From: Thermosediminibacter litoriperuensis
GTDB taxonomy: Bacteria; Bacillota; Thermosediminibacteria; Thermosediminibacterales; Thermosediminibacteraceae
DNA: 54,630 nucleotides
Direction of reading: 5' to 3'
Assembly (NCBI RefSeq): GCF_008124715.1
Contig: NZ_VNHO01000015.1
Coordinates: forward strand, 1-54,630
Below the pieces are notes generated by a model. The model made no database searches. It had not been told where the DNA came from and saw only the letters and a list, made by a program, of their open reading frames with translations. The translations under genes and the position numbers were made by a program. Positions 1 to 8,458 of the stretch are shown one piece after another. Position 1 is the first letter of the stretch. Every line of letters begins with the position of its first letter.

Positions 1-337
1 GCTGACTCCTGCCGGTTCAGCTGTGCCTTTCAGCACGGGTTACCAGCTTTACCTGGCGTTACCGGCAGGCCTCCCCGGGTAAGAGCGTTAACCTTCGCCC
101 CGCGCCCGCCCCATATACTCTACCGCCCCTTGGCAGCCTGGGATTTCGCTGTGTTATGCCAGCTCATCCGAACGGTCTAGCCTCCTATGGGGTTCTTGTT
201 CATCAGGCCGTGGCTTTGCCTCCAACTTCCTTCAGATTCCACCTCGCAGTGGACACCCTTGCCTTCGGCTAGCGGGCTAGTGCTGCCTCGCCTGCAGTGG
301 ACTTTCACCACCGAGTTAACGCCCATGCCGGGCGCAC
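1..337 (-). mobile_element. Group II intron, 5' portion (domain I region)
   Basis: Read on the minus strand, the element begins at 337 with GTGCGCCCGGCATGGGC, the GUGYG-type 5' end of bacterial group II introns. It continues with blocks I recognise from Firmicute group II introns, such as GGTGAAAGTCC, CCGAAGGCAAGGGTGTCC, GGCAAAGCCACG and AACAAGAACCCC. Only the catalytic RNA 5' part lies in the window; the reverse transcriptase/maturase and domains V-VI would lie beyond position 1. The short reading frames here are not genes. The insertion point is immediately downstream of the hairpin and T-rich tail that end the CoA-disulfide reductase gene. Recognition rests on memory of the intron family, not on a covariance search. 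Confidence 0.8.
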
Positions 338-346
338 ATAAAAGGA

Positions 347-370
347 AAAGGCGGGCGCATGCCCGCCTTT
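347..370 (-). terminator. Terminator of the CoA-disulfide reductase gene
   Basis: A perfect 10-bp stem, AAAGGCGGGC with GCCCGCCTTT, has a four-base loop. On the minus strand it is followed by TTTTCCTTTTAT, giving an intrinsic terminator a few bases after the stop codon at 377. The group II intron starts at 337, right after this tail. Confidence 0.85.
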
Positions 371-376
371 CTGTCA

Positions 377-2893
377 TCATATAAACAGCGTCATATTCGA
401 CTTTTCGGCGGAATTGAGGAAGGTGGCCACGCCGCCTATCTCCACTCCGTCGATCAGTTCCTCGCGCTTGATTCCCATTACATCCATGGACATGTTGCAG
501 GCCACCAGCTTCACGCCGAGGCGCCGGGCCTGGGCTATCAATTCTTCCAGCGACGAGATGTTCTTTTTCTTCATCACCATGCGGATCATGCGCGGGCCCA
601 TCCCCAGCATGTTCATCCTGGAAAGCGGCAGCTTTTTGCTTCCCCTGGGCATCATCATGCCGAACATCCTGTCCATAAAGCCTTTTTTAACGGGTACATA
701 TTGATCTCTGCGCAGGATGTTAAGCCCCCAGAAGGTGAAGAACATGGTCACCGGTTTGCCCATCGAGGCGGCGCCGTTGGCGATGATGAAGGCGGCTATT
801 GCTTTGTCCAGGTCCCCGCTGAAGACCACCATGGTTTTCTCTTCGGCGGATTTTGCTAAAGGAGCCGGTGAACAGCAGGTGGACGGGGCGGCACCTCCTT
901 GTGCGCTTTCGAGCCCCTTGCGGATGCAGGCTACGTAAACACTGCCCTGCTTTTCGGCTTTTAAAAGCTCGTTGCCGGTGGTCTCGCACCAGGAGCGAAT
1001 GTCGCTGAGGAATCCTGGATCGGTGGCGGTCACCTCCAGGATGGTGCCTTCCTTCAGGGTTTTCATATGTTGGAAAACCTGGACGATGGGGCCTGGGCAC
1101 TGTAAGCCGGTGGCGTCCAGCTTTACGGTCTCGCCCGTGACGGCCGTCTCGTTCACGCCTGCCTGAACCGCCGGTTGGCCGCTTCCCGAAGGGCCCGGGG
1201 CTGCTGTAACGGGGGGCTGCGATCCCAGCCTTTTTTTCTCTTCCGCAGCGGCTTTATAGGTCTTCCAGCCGCCGCTCAGGTTTCTAACCCGGGTGTACCC
1301 GTGCTGGGTGAGAATCCTGCAGGCGATGTATCCCCGCAGGCCCACCTGGCAGTATATTACGATATCCCTGTCTTTCGGAAGTTCCGCCAGGCGGCTGCGC
1401 AGCTCATCCACGGGGATGTTGATGGAGCCCTCGATATGGCCCAGTTCGTGCTCCAACCGGGTGCGCACGTCCACCAGCAACGTCCTGCTGCGGTCCAGTT
1501 TATCGATCTCGTGCCAGTGAATGACGGATACGTCGCCGTTTACGATATTGCCGGCCACATAACCCGCCATGTTCACCGGGTCTTTGGCGGAAGAGAAAGG
1601 CGGTGCGTAGGCCAGTTCCAGTTCCTGCAGATCGAAGACCGTGTCGCCCCGGCGGATGGCGGCGGCGATAACATCGATCCTCTTGTCAACTCCGTCGCAA
1701 CCCACGATCTGCCCGCCAAGAATTTTACCGCTCTGCGGATCGAATATCAATTTAATGGACATGGTGGTGGCACCGGGGTAGTAGCCGGCATGGGAACCCG
1801 GGTGGGTGTAGGAAACGGCGTAGGGTATCCCGAGCTTCCTTAGGGTTTTTTCGTTGGCACCGGTGGATGCCGCCACGCAGTCGAATACCTTGACTATGGC
1901 AGTACCCTGGGTGCCTTCGTATCTTGCATCCCGCCCGGCGATGACATCGGCCACGATCCGTCCCTGTTTGTTGGCCGGACCCGCCAGGGGGATTAAAGTA
2001 TAGGTGCCGGTCACAAAGTCCTTAACTTCGATAGCGTCGCCGATGGCGAAAATGTAAGGGTTGGAGGTCTGAAGTTTTTCGTTTACCCTTATTCCGCCCC
2101 GCTCGCCGATCTCGAGGCCCGCTTCTTTAGCCAGTTTCACTTCGGGTTTGACGCCGATAGCAAGAATCACCATATCCGAAGGGATGCGGCGGCCGCTCTG
2201 CAGCTCCACCTCATTCGCCCGGTAATTTTCGGTGATGAAGGATTTTACCCCGTCTTTCAGCACCAGTTCAATGCCGTTAGCCCGGATATGGCCGTGAACG
2301 AGGGCCGCCATTTCAAAATCCAGCGGTGCCAGCACCTGGTCCATCATTTCCACGATGGTGGTCTTGACGCCGCGGGTGTGAAGGTTTTCCGCCATTTCCA
2401 GGCCGATGAACCCGCCGCCGACCACTACGGCACGAGCCGGCTTTTGCTGATCAACGAATTGTTTCACCCTGTCTATGTCCGGGATGTTGCGCACGGTAAA
2501 GATATTTTCGGCCTCGATCCCGGGAATGGGCGGACGCACCGGTGCGGCTCCGGGAGAGAGGATAAGATAATCGTAAGATTCACGGTAGGTGTGGCCGCCT
2601 TTTTCCTGCACCTCGACTTCTTTTTTGTCCGGGAAAATCCGCGTGACTTCACTGTTGATCCTGACGTCGACGCCGAAGCGGGCCTTAAATTTTTCCGGGG
2701 TCTGCACCAGGAGTTTTTCGCGCTCGGCGATTACTCCGCTCACGTAGTAGGGCAGGCCGCAGTTCGCAAAAGAGATGTGTTCTCCCCTCTCAAACATAAT
2801 GATTTGCGCACTTTCGTCCAGCCGGCGAAGCCGTGCGGCGGCGCTGGCTCCTCCGGCTACACCCCCCACTATCAGCACTTTCTTGCCCATCAT
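377..2893 (-). CDS. CoA-disulfide reductase with rhodanese, TusA and DsrE-like domains
   Basis: An 838-aa four-domain cytoplasmic sulfur protein. Residues 1-445 are a FAD/NAD(P)H pyridine-nucleotide disulfide oxidoreductase with the N-terminal GGVAGG dinucleotide motif and the CoA-disulfide reductase active site SFANCGLPYYVSG, with one redox Cys near residue 43. About 455-555 is a rhodanese domain with the CQVGLRG active loop. About 595-665 is a TusA/SirA-like domain with LQCPGP. About 690-838 is a DsrE/DsrF-like domain with the conserved ACNMSMD cysteine. The combination implies reduction of CoA disulfides or persulfides and relay of sulfane sulfur between cysteines; the exact substrate is inferred. 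The ATG at 2893 is preferred over the in-frame TTG three bases upstream because GGGGG lies 8 bases before it. It follows the ArsR-type gene and is probably co-regulated with it. Confidence 0.92.
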   Translation of the reverse strand: MMGKKVLIVGGVAGGASAAARLRRLDESAQIIMFERGEHISFANCGLPYYVSGVIAEREKLLVQTPEKFKARFGVDVRINSEVTRIFPDKKEVEVQEKGGHTYRESYDYLILSPGAAPVRPPIPGIEAENIFTVRNIPDIDRVKQFVDQQKPARAVVVGGGFIGLEMAENLHTRGVKTTIVEMMDQVLAPLDFEMAALVHGHIRANGIELVLKDGVKSFITENYRANEVELQSGRRIPSDMVILAIGVKPEVKLAKEAGLEIGERGGIRVNEKLQTSNPYIFAIGDAIEVKDFVTGTYTLIPLAGPANKQGRIVADVIAGRDARYEGTQGTAIVKVFDCVAASTGANEKTLRKLGIPYAVSYTHPGSHAGYYPGATTMSIKLIFDPQSGKILGGQIVGCDGVDKRIDVIAAAIRRGDTVFDLQELELAYAPPFSSAKDPVNMAGYVAGNIVNGDVSVIHWHEIDKLDRSRTLLVDVRTRLEHELGHIEGSINIPVDELRSRLAELPKDRDIVIYCQVGLRGYIACRILTQHGYTRVRNLSGGWKTYKAAAEEKKRLGSQPPVTAAPGPSGSGQPAVQAGVNETAVTGETVKLDATGLQCPGPIVQVFQHMKTLKEGTILEVTATDPGFLSDIRSWCETTGNELLKAEKQGSVYVACIRKGLESAQGGAAPSTCCSPAPLAKSAEEKTMVVFSGDLDKAIAAFIIANGAASMGKPVTMFFTFWGLNILRRDQYVPVKKGFMDRMFGMMMPRGSKKLPLSRMNMLGMGPRMIRMVMKKKNISSLEELIAQARRLGVKLVACNMSMDVMGIKREELIDGVEIGGVATFLNSAEKSNMTLFI

Positions 2894-2899
2894 CAATCT

Positions 2900-2960
2900 A
2901 CCCCCAATATATTTATATATATAGAATATTAGATATATGTGTTAAAAACTTTTTCCCTGC
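2900..2960 (-). promoter_or_regulatory. Probable second promoter/operator before the CoA-disulfide reductase gene
   Basis: On the minus strand a TTAACA box is followed 17-18 bases later by a TATATA-type -10. The spacer carries ATATATCTAATATT, nearly the same as the sequence inside the arsR promoter spacer. This suggests that the ArsR-type protein binds here as well. Confidence 0.45.
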
Positions 2961-2980
2961 TCCTTACTGTTTAATAATAA

Positions 2981-3289
2981 TTATGGAAACAGGGCTTTGA
3001 CTATTCGTTTGGCGTCTTCATTGACCACCGAGTAGTAGACTTCTACGCCTTCGCGCCGGCCTTCGATGATCCCGGCTGCCCGCAGCCTGGCCAGGTGCTG
3101 GGAGATGGTGGATTGCGGCATGTCGAGGCAGGTCTGTATTTGGGTGACGTTCGCGCTTTCTTGCGCCATCAATCCCCGTACAATGCAAAGCCGTACCGGA
3201 TGGGCTATAACTTTTAATAATTCCGCCTTCTCTTCGAACAATTTGGGGTCGGTGCGGTATGTTTCCAGCAGTGACAAACTGTTCACCAC
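2981..3289 (-). CDS. ArsR/SmtB-family transcriptional regulator
   Basis: A 102-aa winged-helix repressor. The sequence shows the ArsR core with recognition-helix motif MPQSTISQHLARLRAAGI (about 57-74) followed by the wing (GRREGVEVYYSV). It starts at GTG 3289, with AAGG a few bases upstream. There is no canonical metal-site motif; its only cysteines are C35 in the HPVRLC segment and C54 in QTCLDMPQ. Two cysteines in a repressor sitting next to a persulfide-handling reductase suggest thiol or sulfur sensing, as in the SqrR/BigR branch of the family. That is inference, and the cysteine positions differ from the textbook SqrR pair. It lies 87 nt upstream of the reductase gene on the same strand. 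Confidence 0.88.
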   Translation of the reverse strand: MVNSLSLLETYRTDPKLFEEKAELLKVIAHPVRLCIVRGLMAQESANVTQIQTCLDMPQSTISQHLARLRAAGIIEGRREGVEVYYSVVNEDAKRIVKALFP

Positions 3290-3317
3290 CTGACCTTGGA
3301 TTTACTCTCATATATTC

Positions 3318-3350
3318 AAATATTACAATATTGAGATATATATGTCAAGA
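3318..3350 (-). promoter_or_regulatory. Promoter and operator-like palindrome of the arsR gene
   Basis: On the minus strand TTGACA (3348-3343) is followed after exactly 17 bases by TAATAT (3325-3320). The spacer and -10 contain the AT-rich imperfect inverted repeat TCAATATTGTAATATTTGA, a typical layout for ArsR autoregulation. Confidence 0.65.
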
Positions 3351-3514
3351 TCAACACTTTACCATAGCAGACTTTGGATGTTTAGGCAGAGGTCCTGCTT
3401 TGTAAATAAGAGAGTTTGTATAGTAATGGGCTCATATGCATGATATAATTAATATTAATTAATATTATGACTTTTTGGCAATATAGTTTCACACAATGGA
3501 AGAAGGTGGCATGG

Positions 3515-5215
3515 GTGGAAGGTAAACGGCGGCTGGGGGACTTGCTGGTGAAGGCGGGTATGATTACCCCCGAACAGCTGGAGAAGGCCTTAAATGAACA
3601 AAAGCGGAGCGGGGAGCGCCTGGGCAAGATACTGGTGCGCCTGGGCTATGTGAGCGAGAAAGACATCCTGGAGGTCCTGGAATTTCAGTTGGGTATACCT
3701 AAAGTGGTAGTGGAGGATTACCAGCTGGAACCCGAAGTGGTACAGCTGATACCGGAACGCCTGGCTCGCCGCTATATGGCTGTACCTGTCCGCCGGGACG
3801 GGAACAGGTTGCTGGTGGCCATGGCGGACCCCTTAAACCTTACAGCCCTGGACGACCTGCGCCTGGCTGCGGGGTTGGAAATTATACCGGCCATCGCCTC
3901 GGAACGAGAGATTGAAGCTGCCTTGTCCCGTTTCTGGCAGCCTTCCCTGGAGAGCCAGGCCATGGCCGGTCTGGAAGAGATGACAGCGGTGGACGCCTCC
4001 GCAGCAGGGCGGGACTCTTTCGACCTGGATGTTGCGGCGCAGGCTGGTATGGAAGGCGCGCCGGCAGTTCAGCTGGTGAACCGGCTGATTGCTCAGGCGG
4101 TACACTCCAGGGCCAGCGATATTCATATCGAACCTCAGGAAGGGGCCGTGCTGGTGCGTTTCCGGGTGGACGGGCTTTTACGGGAAGTACTGCGCCTGCC
4201 GCCGGGCGTACTTAGCAGTCTGATTTCACGAATCAAAATCATGGGGGGTATGGATATCGCCGAAAAGCGGCTGCCGCAGGACGGCCGGTTCCAGGTAACG
4301 CTGGAAAGGCGCAGCATTGACCTGCGCGTTTCCACCATGCCTACTGTTTACGGCGAAAAAGTTGTGCTCCGTATACTGGATAAAGCAAACATGCTTCTTA
4401 CTCTCGATAGTCTGGGCTTTTCCGCAGCCGCCAGGGAGCAGTATGAAAGTATGATACACAGCGCCTACGGCATGATTTTGATCACCGGTCCCACCGGCAG
4501 CGGCAAGACCACTACTCTCTACGCCACTTTAAACGCCTTGAGTTCCCCGGAAAAAAATATAATTACCATAGAAGATCCTGTGGAGTACCTTTTGCCCGGC
4601 ATCAATCAGGTGCGGGTGAACCCGAAAGTCGGCCTGGATTTTGCAGCGGGCTTGAGGGCTATTTTGCGCCAGGACCCTGACATTATAATGGTAGGGGAGA
4701 TCCGCGACAGGGAGACAGCTGATATAGCCGTCCGGGCAGCTACAACGGGTCACCTGGTTTTTAGCACGCTGCACACCAATGACGCGGCCGGAGCGGTAAC
4801 CAGGCTGCTGGATATGGGGATAGAACCGTTTCTCGTCAATTCTTCCCTTATCGGTGTGGTAGCCCAGCGCCTGGTGCGCCTCATCTGCCCGCGGTGCCGC
4901 GAACTCTACGAGCCGGTACCTGGCGATGCGTCCTACGCCTTCCTGAGTGAAAGCGCAGGGAAAAAGTTTTACCGGGGCCGCGGCTGCCAGCAGTGCAATT
5001 TCACAGGATACCAGGGCAGGACGGCTATTCAGGAAATCCTGGTGATGACCGATGAGATCCGCGCCTTGGTGGCTGCCAAAGCGCCCGCCACGGAGATAAA
5101 AAAGGCCGCCGTTGCCGGTGGAATGGTTACCTTGCGGGAGGACGGGCTGCTCAAGGCCGGCCAGGGATTAACCACTGTGGAAGAAGTCATCCGCGTATCC
5201 TTGGGCGGATATTAA
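3515..5215 (+). CDS. pilB: Type IV pilus assembly ATPase PilB/GspE
   Basis: A 566-aa hexameric motor ATPase that powers pilin polymerisation at the inner face of the membrane. An MshEN-like N-terminal domain spans about residues 1-150. The secretion ATPase core has Walker A GPTGSGKTTT, followed by ITIEDPVEY, DPDIIMVGEIRD and the His-box region GHLVFSTLHTND. Near the C terminus a tetracysteine zinc site is visible (CPRC and CQQC). An in-frame ATG at 3467 exists, but the GTG at 3515 has AGAAGGTGG five bases upstream and gives the usual N terminus. It is the first gene of the pilus operon, followed by pilT. Confidence 0.94.
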   Translation: MEGKRRLGDLLVKAGMITPEQLEKALNEQKRSGERLGKILVRLGYVSEKDILEVLEFQLGIPKVVVEDYQLEPEVVQLIPERLARRYMAVPVRRDGNRLLVAMADPLNLTALDDLRLAAGLEIIPAIASEREIEAALSRFWQPSLESQAMAGLEEMTAVDASAAGRDSFDLDVAAQAGMEGAPAVQLVNRLIAQAVHSRASDIHIEPQEGAVLVRFRVDGLLREVLRLPPGVLSSLISRIKIMGGMDIAEKRLPQDGRFQVTLERRSIDLRVSTMPTVYGEKVVLRILDKANMLLTLDSLGFSAAAREQYESMIHSAYGMILITGPTGSGKTTTLYATLNALSSPEKNIITIEDPVEYLLPGINQVRVNPKVGLDFAAGLRAILRQDPDIIMVGEIRDRETADIAVRAATTGHLVFSTLHTNDAAGAVTRLLDMGIEPFLVNSSLIGVVAQRLVRLICPRCRELYEPVPGDASYAFLSESAGKKFYRGRGCQQCNFTGYQGRTAIQEILVMTDEIRALVAAKAPATEIKKAAVAGGMVTLREDGLLKAGQGLTTVEEVIRVSLGGY

Positions 5216-5254
5216 GAAACTATTTTTACAAGTAAAGGCCGGGTGGTAATTTTG

Positions 5255-6283
5255 GTGCACGTACAGGAAATTCTGGCAGAAGCGGTAAGAAAAGGGGCTT
5301 CGGATATACATTTGACGGTGGGTTTACCGCCGGTCTTCCGGCAACATGGAAGGCTCGAACCTCAGGGGCAGTGTCCTCCTTTGACTGCTTCTGATACTGA
5401 AGCGCTGGCGAGGGAAATTTTGGCCGATAGATGGGAAGAATTTATTAAGCGAAAGGAACTGGACCTGGCCTACTCGATAGCAGGACTGGGGCGTTTCCGG
5501 GTGAATATTTTTTACCAGCGCGGCAGCGTAGGGGTGGCTATCCGCCTGGTAGGCGAGGTTATTCGCAGCCTTGACGAACTGGGGCTACCCCCGGTGGTAG
5601 GTGAGCTGGCCGACCAGCCCCACGGCCTGGTCCTGGTTACCGGGCCTACCGGCAGCGGTAAGACCACTACGCTGGCGGCTATGATCGACCGAATTAACGA
5701 GCGGCGCAGCTGTCATATAATTACGCTGGAGGACCCTATAGAGTACCTGCACCAGCACAAAAAGAGTATCGTGAACCAGCGGGAGATTGGGAGCGACTCT
5801 CCTTCCTTTGCGAGCGCATTGAGGGCTGCCCTGAGACAGGACCCCGATGTTATTCTGGTAGGCGAGATGCGGGACCTGGAGACAGTAGCCACGGCCATTA
5901 CTGCGGCGGAAACCGGGCACCTGGTGCTGGCTACCCTCCATACCGGCAGTGCCGTTCAGAGCATTGACCGAATTATAGACGTCTTTCCCCCGCACCAGCA
6001 GAACCAGATCAGAATCCAGCTGGCGGATACTCTGACCGGGGTTATTACTCAGCAACTGCTGCCCCGCGCTGATGGCAAAGGACGGGTGGTGGCGGTTGAA
6101 ATTCTAATTGCTACTCCTGCTGTGCGCAATCTTATAAGGGAAGGGAAAACCCACCAGATTGTTTCTTTGATGCAGACGGGCAGCCGTTTCGGAATGCAAA
6201 CCATGGAAATGTCGCTCAGGCAATTGCGGGAAAAGGGAATAATTAACCTGGATTTATGCCAAATCAAGAAGGAATTTGGATAA
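5255..6283 (+). CDS. pilT: Type IV pilus retraction ATPase PilT
   Basis: A 342-aa twitching-motility motor that depolymerises the pilus. Diagnostic segments are ASDIHLTVGLPP at the N terminus, Walker A GPTGSGKTTT, the Walker B region DPDVILVGEMRD, the His box (ETGHLVLATLHTG), and the PilT-type tail starting near ALL-like residues in QLLPRADG. The GTG at 5255, about 8 bases after GGGTGGT, gives a start of MHVQEI, typical of the family; an in-frame GTG at 5243 is possible but overlaps that ribosome site. It lies 40 nt after pilB. The next gene, pilC, is separated by a c-di-GMP riboswitch. Confidence 0.94.
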   Translation: MHVQEILAEAVRKGASDIHLTVGLPPVFRQHGRLEPQGQCPPLTASDTEALAREILADRWEEFIKRKELDLAYSIAGLGRFRVNIFYQRGSVGVAIRLVGEVIRSLDELGLPPVVGELADQPHGLVLVTGPTGSGKTTTLAAMIDRINERRSCHIITLEDPIEYLHQHKKSIVNQREIGSDSPSFASALRAALRQDPDVILVGEMRDLETVATAITAAETGHLVLATLHTGSAVQSIDRIIDVFPPHQQNQIRIQLADTLTGVITQQLLPRADGKGRVVAVEILIATPAVRNLIREGKTHQIVSLMQTGSRFGMQTMEMSLRQLREKGIINLDLCQIKKEFG

Positions 6284-6302
6284 TATTGCCGAAATAATTT
6301 AT

Positions 6303-6400
6303 AAACACCCTGTAAAGGGCAAACCCGGTGAAAGCCGGGGGCGCAAAGCTACGGGCCTAAGGGTGAAAATGCCTATTGGCCGCCGGGCTGCCGGGGAACG
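6303..6400 (+). promoter_or_regulatory. Cyclic di-GMP-I (GEMM) riboswitch
   Basis: The conserved GEMM-I skeleton is present: AGGGCAAACC, a GGTGAAAGCC hairpin with GAAA-type loop, GCGCAAAGC, GGGCCTAAGG, and a 3' domain containing GCCGCCGGGCTGCC. It sits inside the pilus operon between pilT and pilC. The last helix overlaps the left arm of a terminator hairpin (6384-6391), so c-di-GMP binding would be expected to control read-through into pilC and the pilins. The likely sense is ON when bound, because the aptamer competes for the terminator arm; this direction is inferred. Confidence 0.88.
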
Positions 6401-6439
6401 GTATGAAATCGTTCTTCCAAGCAGCCCGTGCGTGTTTTT
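6384..6439 (+). terminator. Riboswitch expression-platform terminator
   Basis: CGGGCTGC (6384-6391) pairs perfectly with GCAGCCCG (6421-6428). An inner pairing of GGAACG with CGTTC and TTCC extends the hairpin. A TTTTT run follows at 6435-6439. The left arm belongs to the 3' domain of the c-di-GMP aptamer, so the two structures should exclude each other. Confidence 0.7.
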
Positions 6440-6459
6440 ACGGCAGTGTAGGTGGAGAT

Positions 6460-7671
6460 ATGGCGATTTACAGTTTTCGCGCTCGCGATACTTTAGGTCA
6501 ACCGGTGGTAGGTACTGTAGAAGCGGAAAATGAGGCGGCCGTTATCCGGCAGTTAAGGGATAAGGGCTTGTTTATCGTGGAAGTTCGCCCTGTGCGTGGG
6601 TGGTTTGCCATAAATTCAGAACGCACTTTTTTACGCCGTATTGGAAAGCGAGATCTCTCGGTTTTTTGCCGGCAACTGGCCACCATGCTGGGGGCCGGAC
6701 TTCCAATCGTCCCGGCCCTCCAAATCCTGGCCAGCCAGGCTGAAAATAAAGCATTGCGCCGGAGCATCGAAGAGATTTTGAGAAGCCTCGAAGAAGGCGG
6801 GACTTTTCACGAAGCGCTGGGGCGGTCGCAGGGGATTTTCCCTCCAGTCATGGTGCATGCAGTAGAGGCGGCTGAGGTAGGAGGATCCCTCGATGAGGCC
6901 CTCGAAGAGTTAGCTGCCCACCTGGAACGCGAGCACGAGCTTGAGGAGAAGGTCAAGTCGGCTCTCATGTATCCTGCTATAGTTGTATCGGCAGCTTTAG
7001 CGGTTTTGATTGTTTTACTGACCTTCGTGCTTCCGGCTTTTCAAAACATGCTGGACGCGCTGGGAGTTCCCTTGCCGCTTCCAACCCGGGTCGTGATGGG
7101 CGTCAGCAGAGTTCTCCGGCGGGGATGGTTAATCCTGATCTTTGCTACAGGTATTCTGGCTTACGTGGTTTACCGTGTCCTCAAAACAGAGAGTGCCAGA
7201 TACCGCCTGGACGGCATTTTGCTGAAACTGCCGGTATTTGGCCCGCTCTACCAGAAGGCTGTCCTTTCCCGCTTCAGCCGTACTCTGGGCACGCTACTGC
7301 GAAGCGGGGTTCCGATTCTCCAGGCCATGGATGTAGTACGGCGAACGGTGGGCAACCGGGTGGTAGCTGAAGCGGTAGCGCGGGCACAGGAAAGTGTCAG
7401 GGATGGGAAGGGCATCGCGGGCCCGCTAGAGGAGAGCGGCCTCTTTCATCCAATGATCATTGGAATGATCGCCGTAGGCGAGGAAACCGGTGCCCTCGAC
7501 TCTCTTCTTGGGAAAATCAGCGCTTTTTACGATCGTGAAGTCAGAGAGACCGTCCGCCGCCTGTCTGCCTTGATAGAGCCTATATTGATCGTCGTGCTGG
7601 GCGCGGCAGTGGGATTCATTGTGATTTCCATATTGCTGCCGTACTTCCAGATACTTGGAAATATAGGATAA
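6460..7671 (+). CDS. pilC: Type IV pilus inner-membrane platform protein PilC/GspF
   Basis: A 403-aa membrane platform protein that couples the PilB and PilT motors to pilin movement. Two GspF domains are seen, with the paired motif FCRQLATMLGAGLPI near residue 70 and FSRTLGTLLRSGVPI near residue 270. Transmembrane segments occur about 170-190, 220-240 and at the C terminus (LIVVLGAAVGFIVISIL). The longer frame reaching back to 6376 would run into the riboswitch. The ATG at 6460 has AGGTGG just upstream and yields MAIYSFRARD, a normal PilC start. Expression is probably c-di-GMP-dependent. Confidence 0.93.
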   Translation: MAIYSFRARDTLGQPVVGTVEAENEAAVIRQLRDKGLFIVEVRPVRGWFAINSERTFLRRIGKRDLSVFCRQLATMLGAGLPIVPALQILASQAENKALRRSIEEILRSLEEGGTFHEALGRSQGIFPPVMVHAVEAAEVGGSLDEALEELAAHLEREHELEEKVKSALMYPAIVVSAALAVLIVLLTFVLPAFQNMLDALGVPLPLPTRVVMGVSRVLRRGWLILIFATGILAYVVYRVLKTESARYRLDGILLKLPVFGPLYQKAVLSRFSRTLGTLLRSGVPILQAMDVVRRTVGNRVVAEAVARAQESVRDGKGIAGPLEESGLFHPMIIGMIAVGEETGALDSLLGKISAFYDREVRETVRRLSALIEPILIVVLGAAVGFIVISILLPYFQILGNIG

Positions 7672-7775
7672 TATGTGATAATGAAGGGGGGTCGGAAATC
7701 GGCGAAAAAACAGTGACGTACTCTGAACCATCATGTTCATAAAACCAAATGTGTTATAGGGGGGCGTTATTTATT

Positions 7776-8288
7776 ATGTGGAAATCCATTTGGAAAAAAG
7801 TCAAAGACCAGCGCGGCTTTACCCTGGTGGAGCTTCTAGTGGTTATCGCCATCATCGGCATCCTGGCTGCCATAATTCTTCCCAGCGCCTTCAATGCCAT
7901 CGAGAAGAGCAAGGTAGTGGCGGCGGAGGCAGATTATAAATCGATTAAGGCTGCGACAATGAATTTTTATGCGGATATTGGAAAGTGGCCAGAGGATAAT
8001 GCAGATGGAACGGATCCTGGACTTGTGAGCAATCCGTTTGATGAAGACAACGATCCAGAATATAAACATTGGAACGGCCCCTACCTGGATCGCTGGCCGA
8101 CAAAGAACCCGTGGGGCGGGAAATACACTTTTAAAAATGATGGTTCGGAAAGATATCTTGAACTTGATTCTGTCCCAGAAAAAGCTGCAAATAGCATGGA
8201 AACTGACCTTGGCGATGATATAGTAAAAGTAGAGGAAACGGGTTCTAGCAATACCTATACTGTCAAAATCACAATCTCGAAAGACTAA
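7776..8288 (+). CDS. Major type IV pilin / GspG-like prepilin
   Basis: A 170-aa class III signal protein. A short basic leader ends at G15, followed by FTLVELLVVIAIIGILAAII, the classic prepilin hydrophobic helix with Glu at mature position 5; PilD would cut after G. The C-terminal part has a GspG-like layout with alternating acidic and aromatic residues (KWPEDNADGTDPG, GPYLDRWPTKNPWGGKYTF), which in pseudopilins forms a calcium-binding loop. ATG 7776 is preferred over the ATG at 7749 because AGGGGGG lies nine bases upstream. The position right after pilC and the length suggest the main fibre subunit. Confidence 0.9.
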   Translation: MWKSIWKKVKDQRGFTLVELLVVIAIIGILAAIILPSAFNAIEKSKVVAAEADYKSIKAATMNFYADIGKWPEDNADGTDPGLVSNPFDEDNDPEYKHWNGPYLDRWPTKNPWGGKYTFKNDGSERYLELDSVPEKAANSMETDLGDDIVKVEETGSSNTYTVKITISKD

Positions 8289-8336
8289 ATATTAACAAAT
8301 AGTGCTGCGTAACAACGTAGTTCAACAGACAAGAAA

Positions 8337-8393
8337 ATGACTTTCACTCTGATGGAGCTTCTGGTGTTCATTGCCATCATAGTATGCCGGTAG
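8337..8393 (+). pseudogene. Remnant of a prepilin N-terminal segment
   Basis: Eighteen codons read MTFTLMELLVFIAIIVCR followed by a stop. This matches the signal-helix core FTLVELLVVIAIIG of the pilin just upstream with a few substitutions, after which the frame ends. It has no good ribosome site and no globular domain. I read it as the leftover of a duplicated pilin gene between the major pilin and pilD. Confidence 0.6.
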
Positions 8394-8458
8394 GGTAGAG
8401 TTAGGACTTACATAGTACTTATAAAATTATCTAATAGGAATTCGCCAAAAGGGGAAGT

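Noticed and set aside
187-384. Short frames inside the intron on both strands
   Set aside because: They are reading frames through group II intron RNA; such calls are common artefacts.
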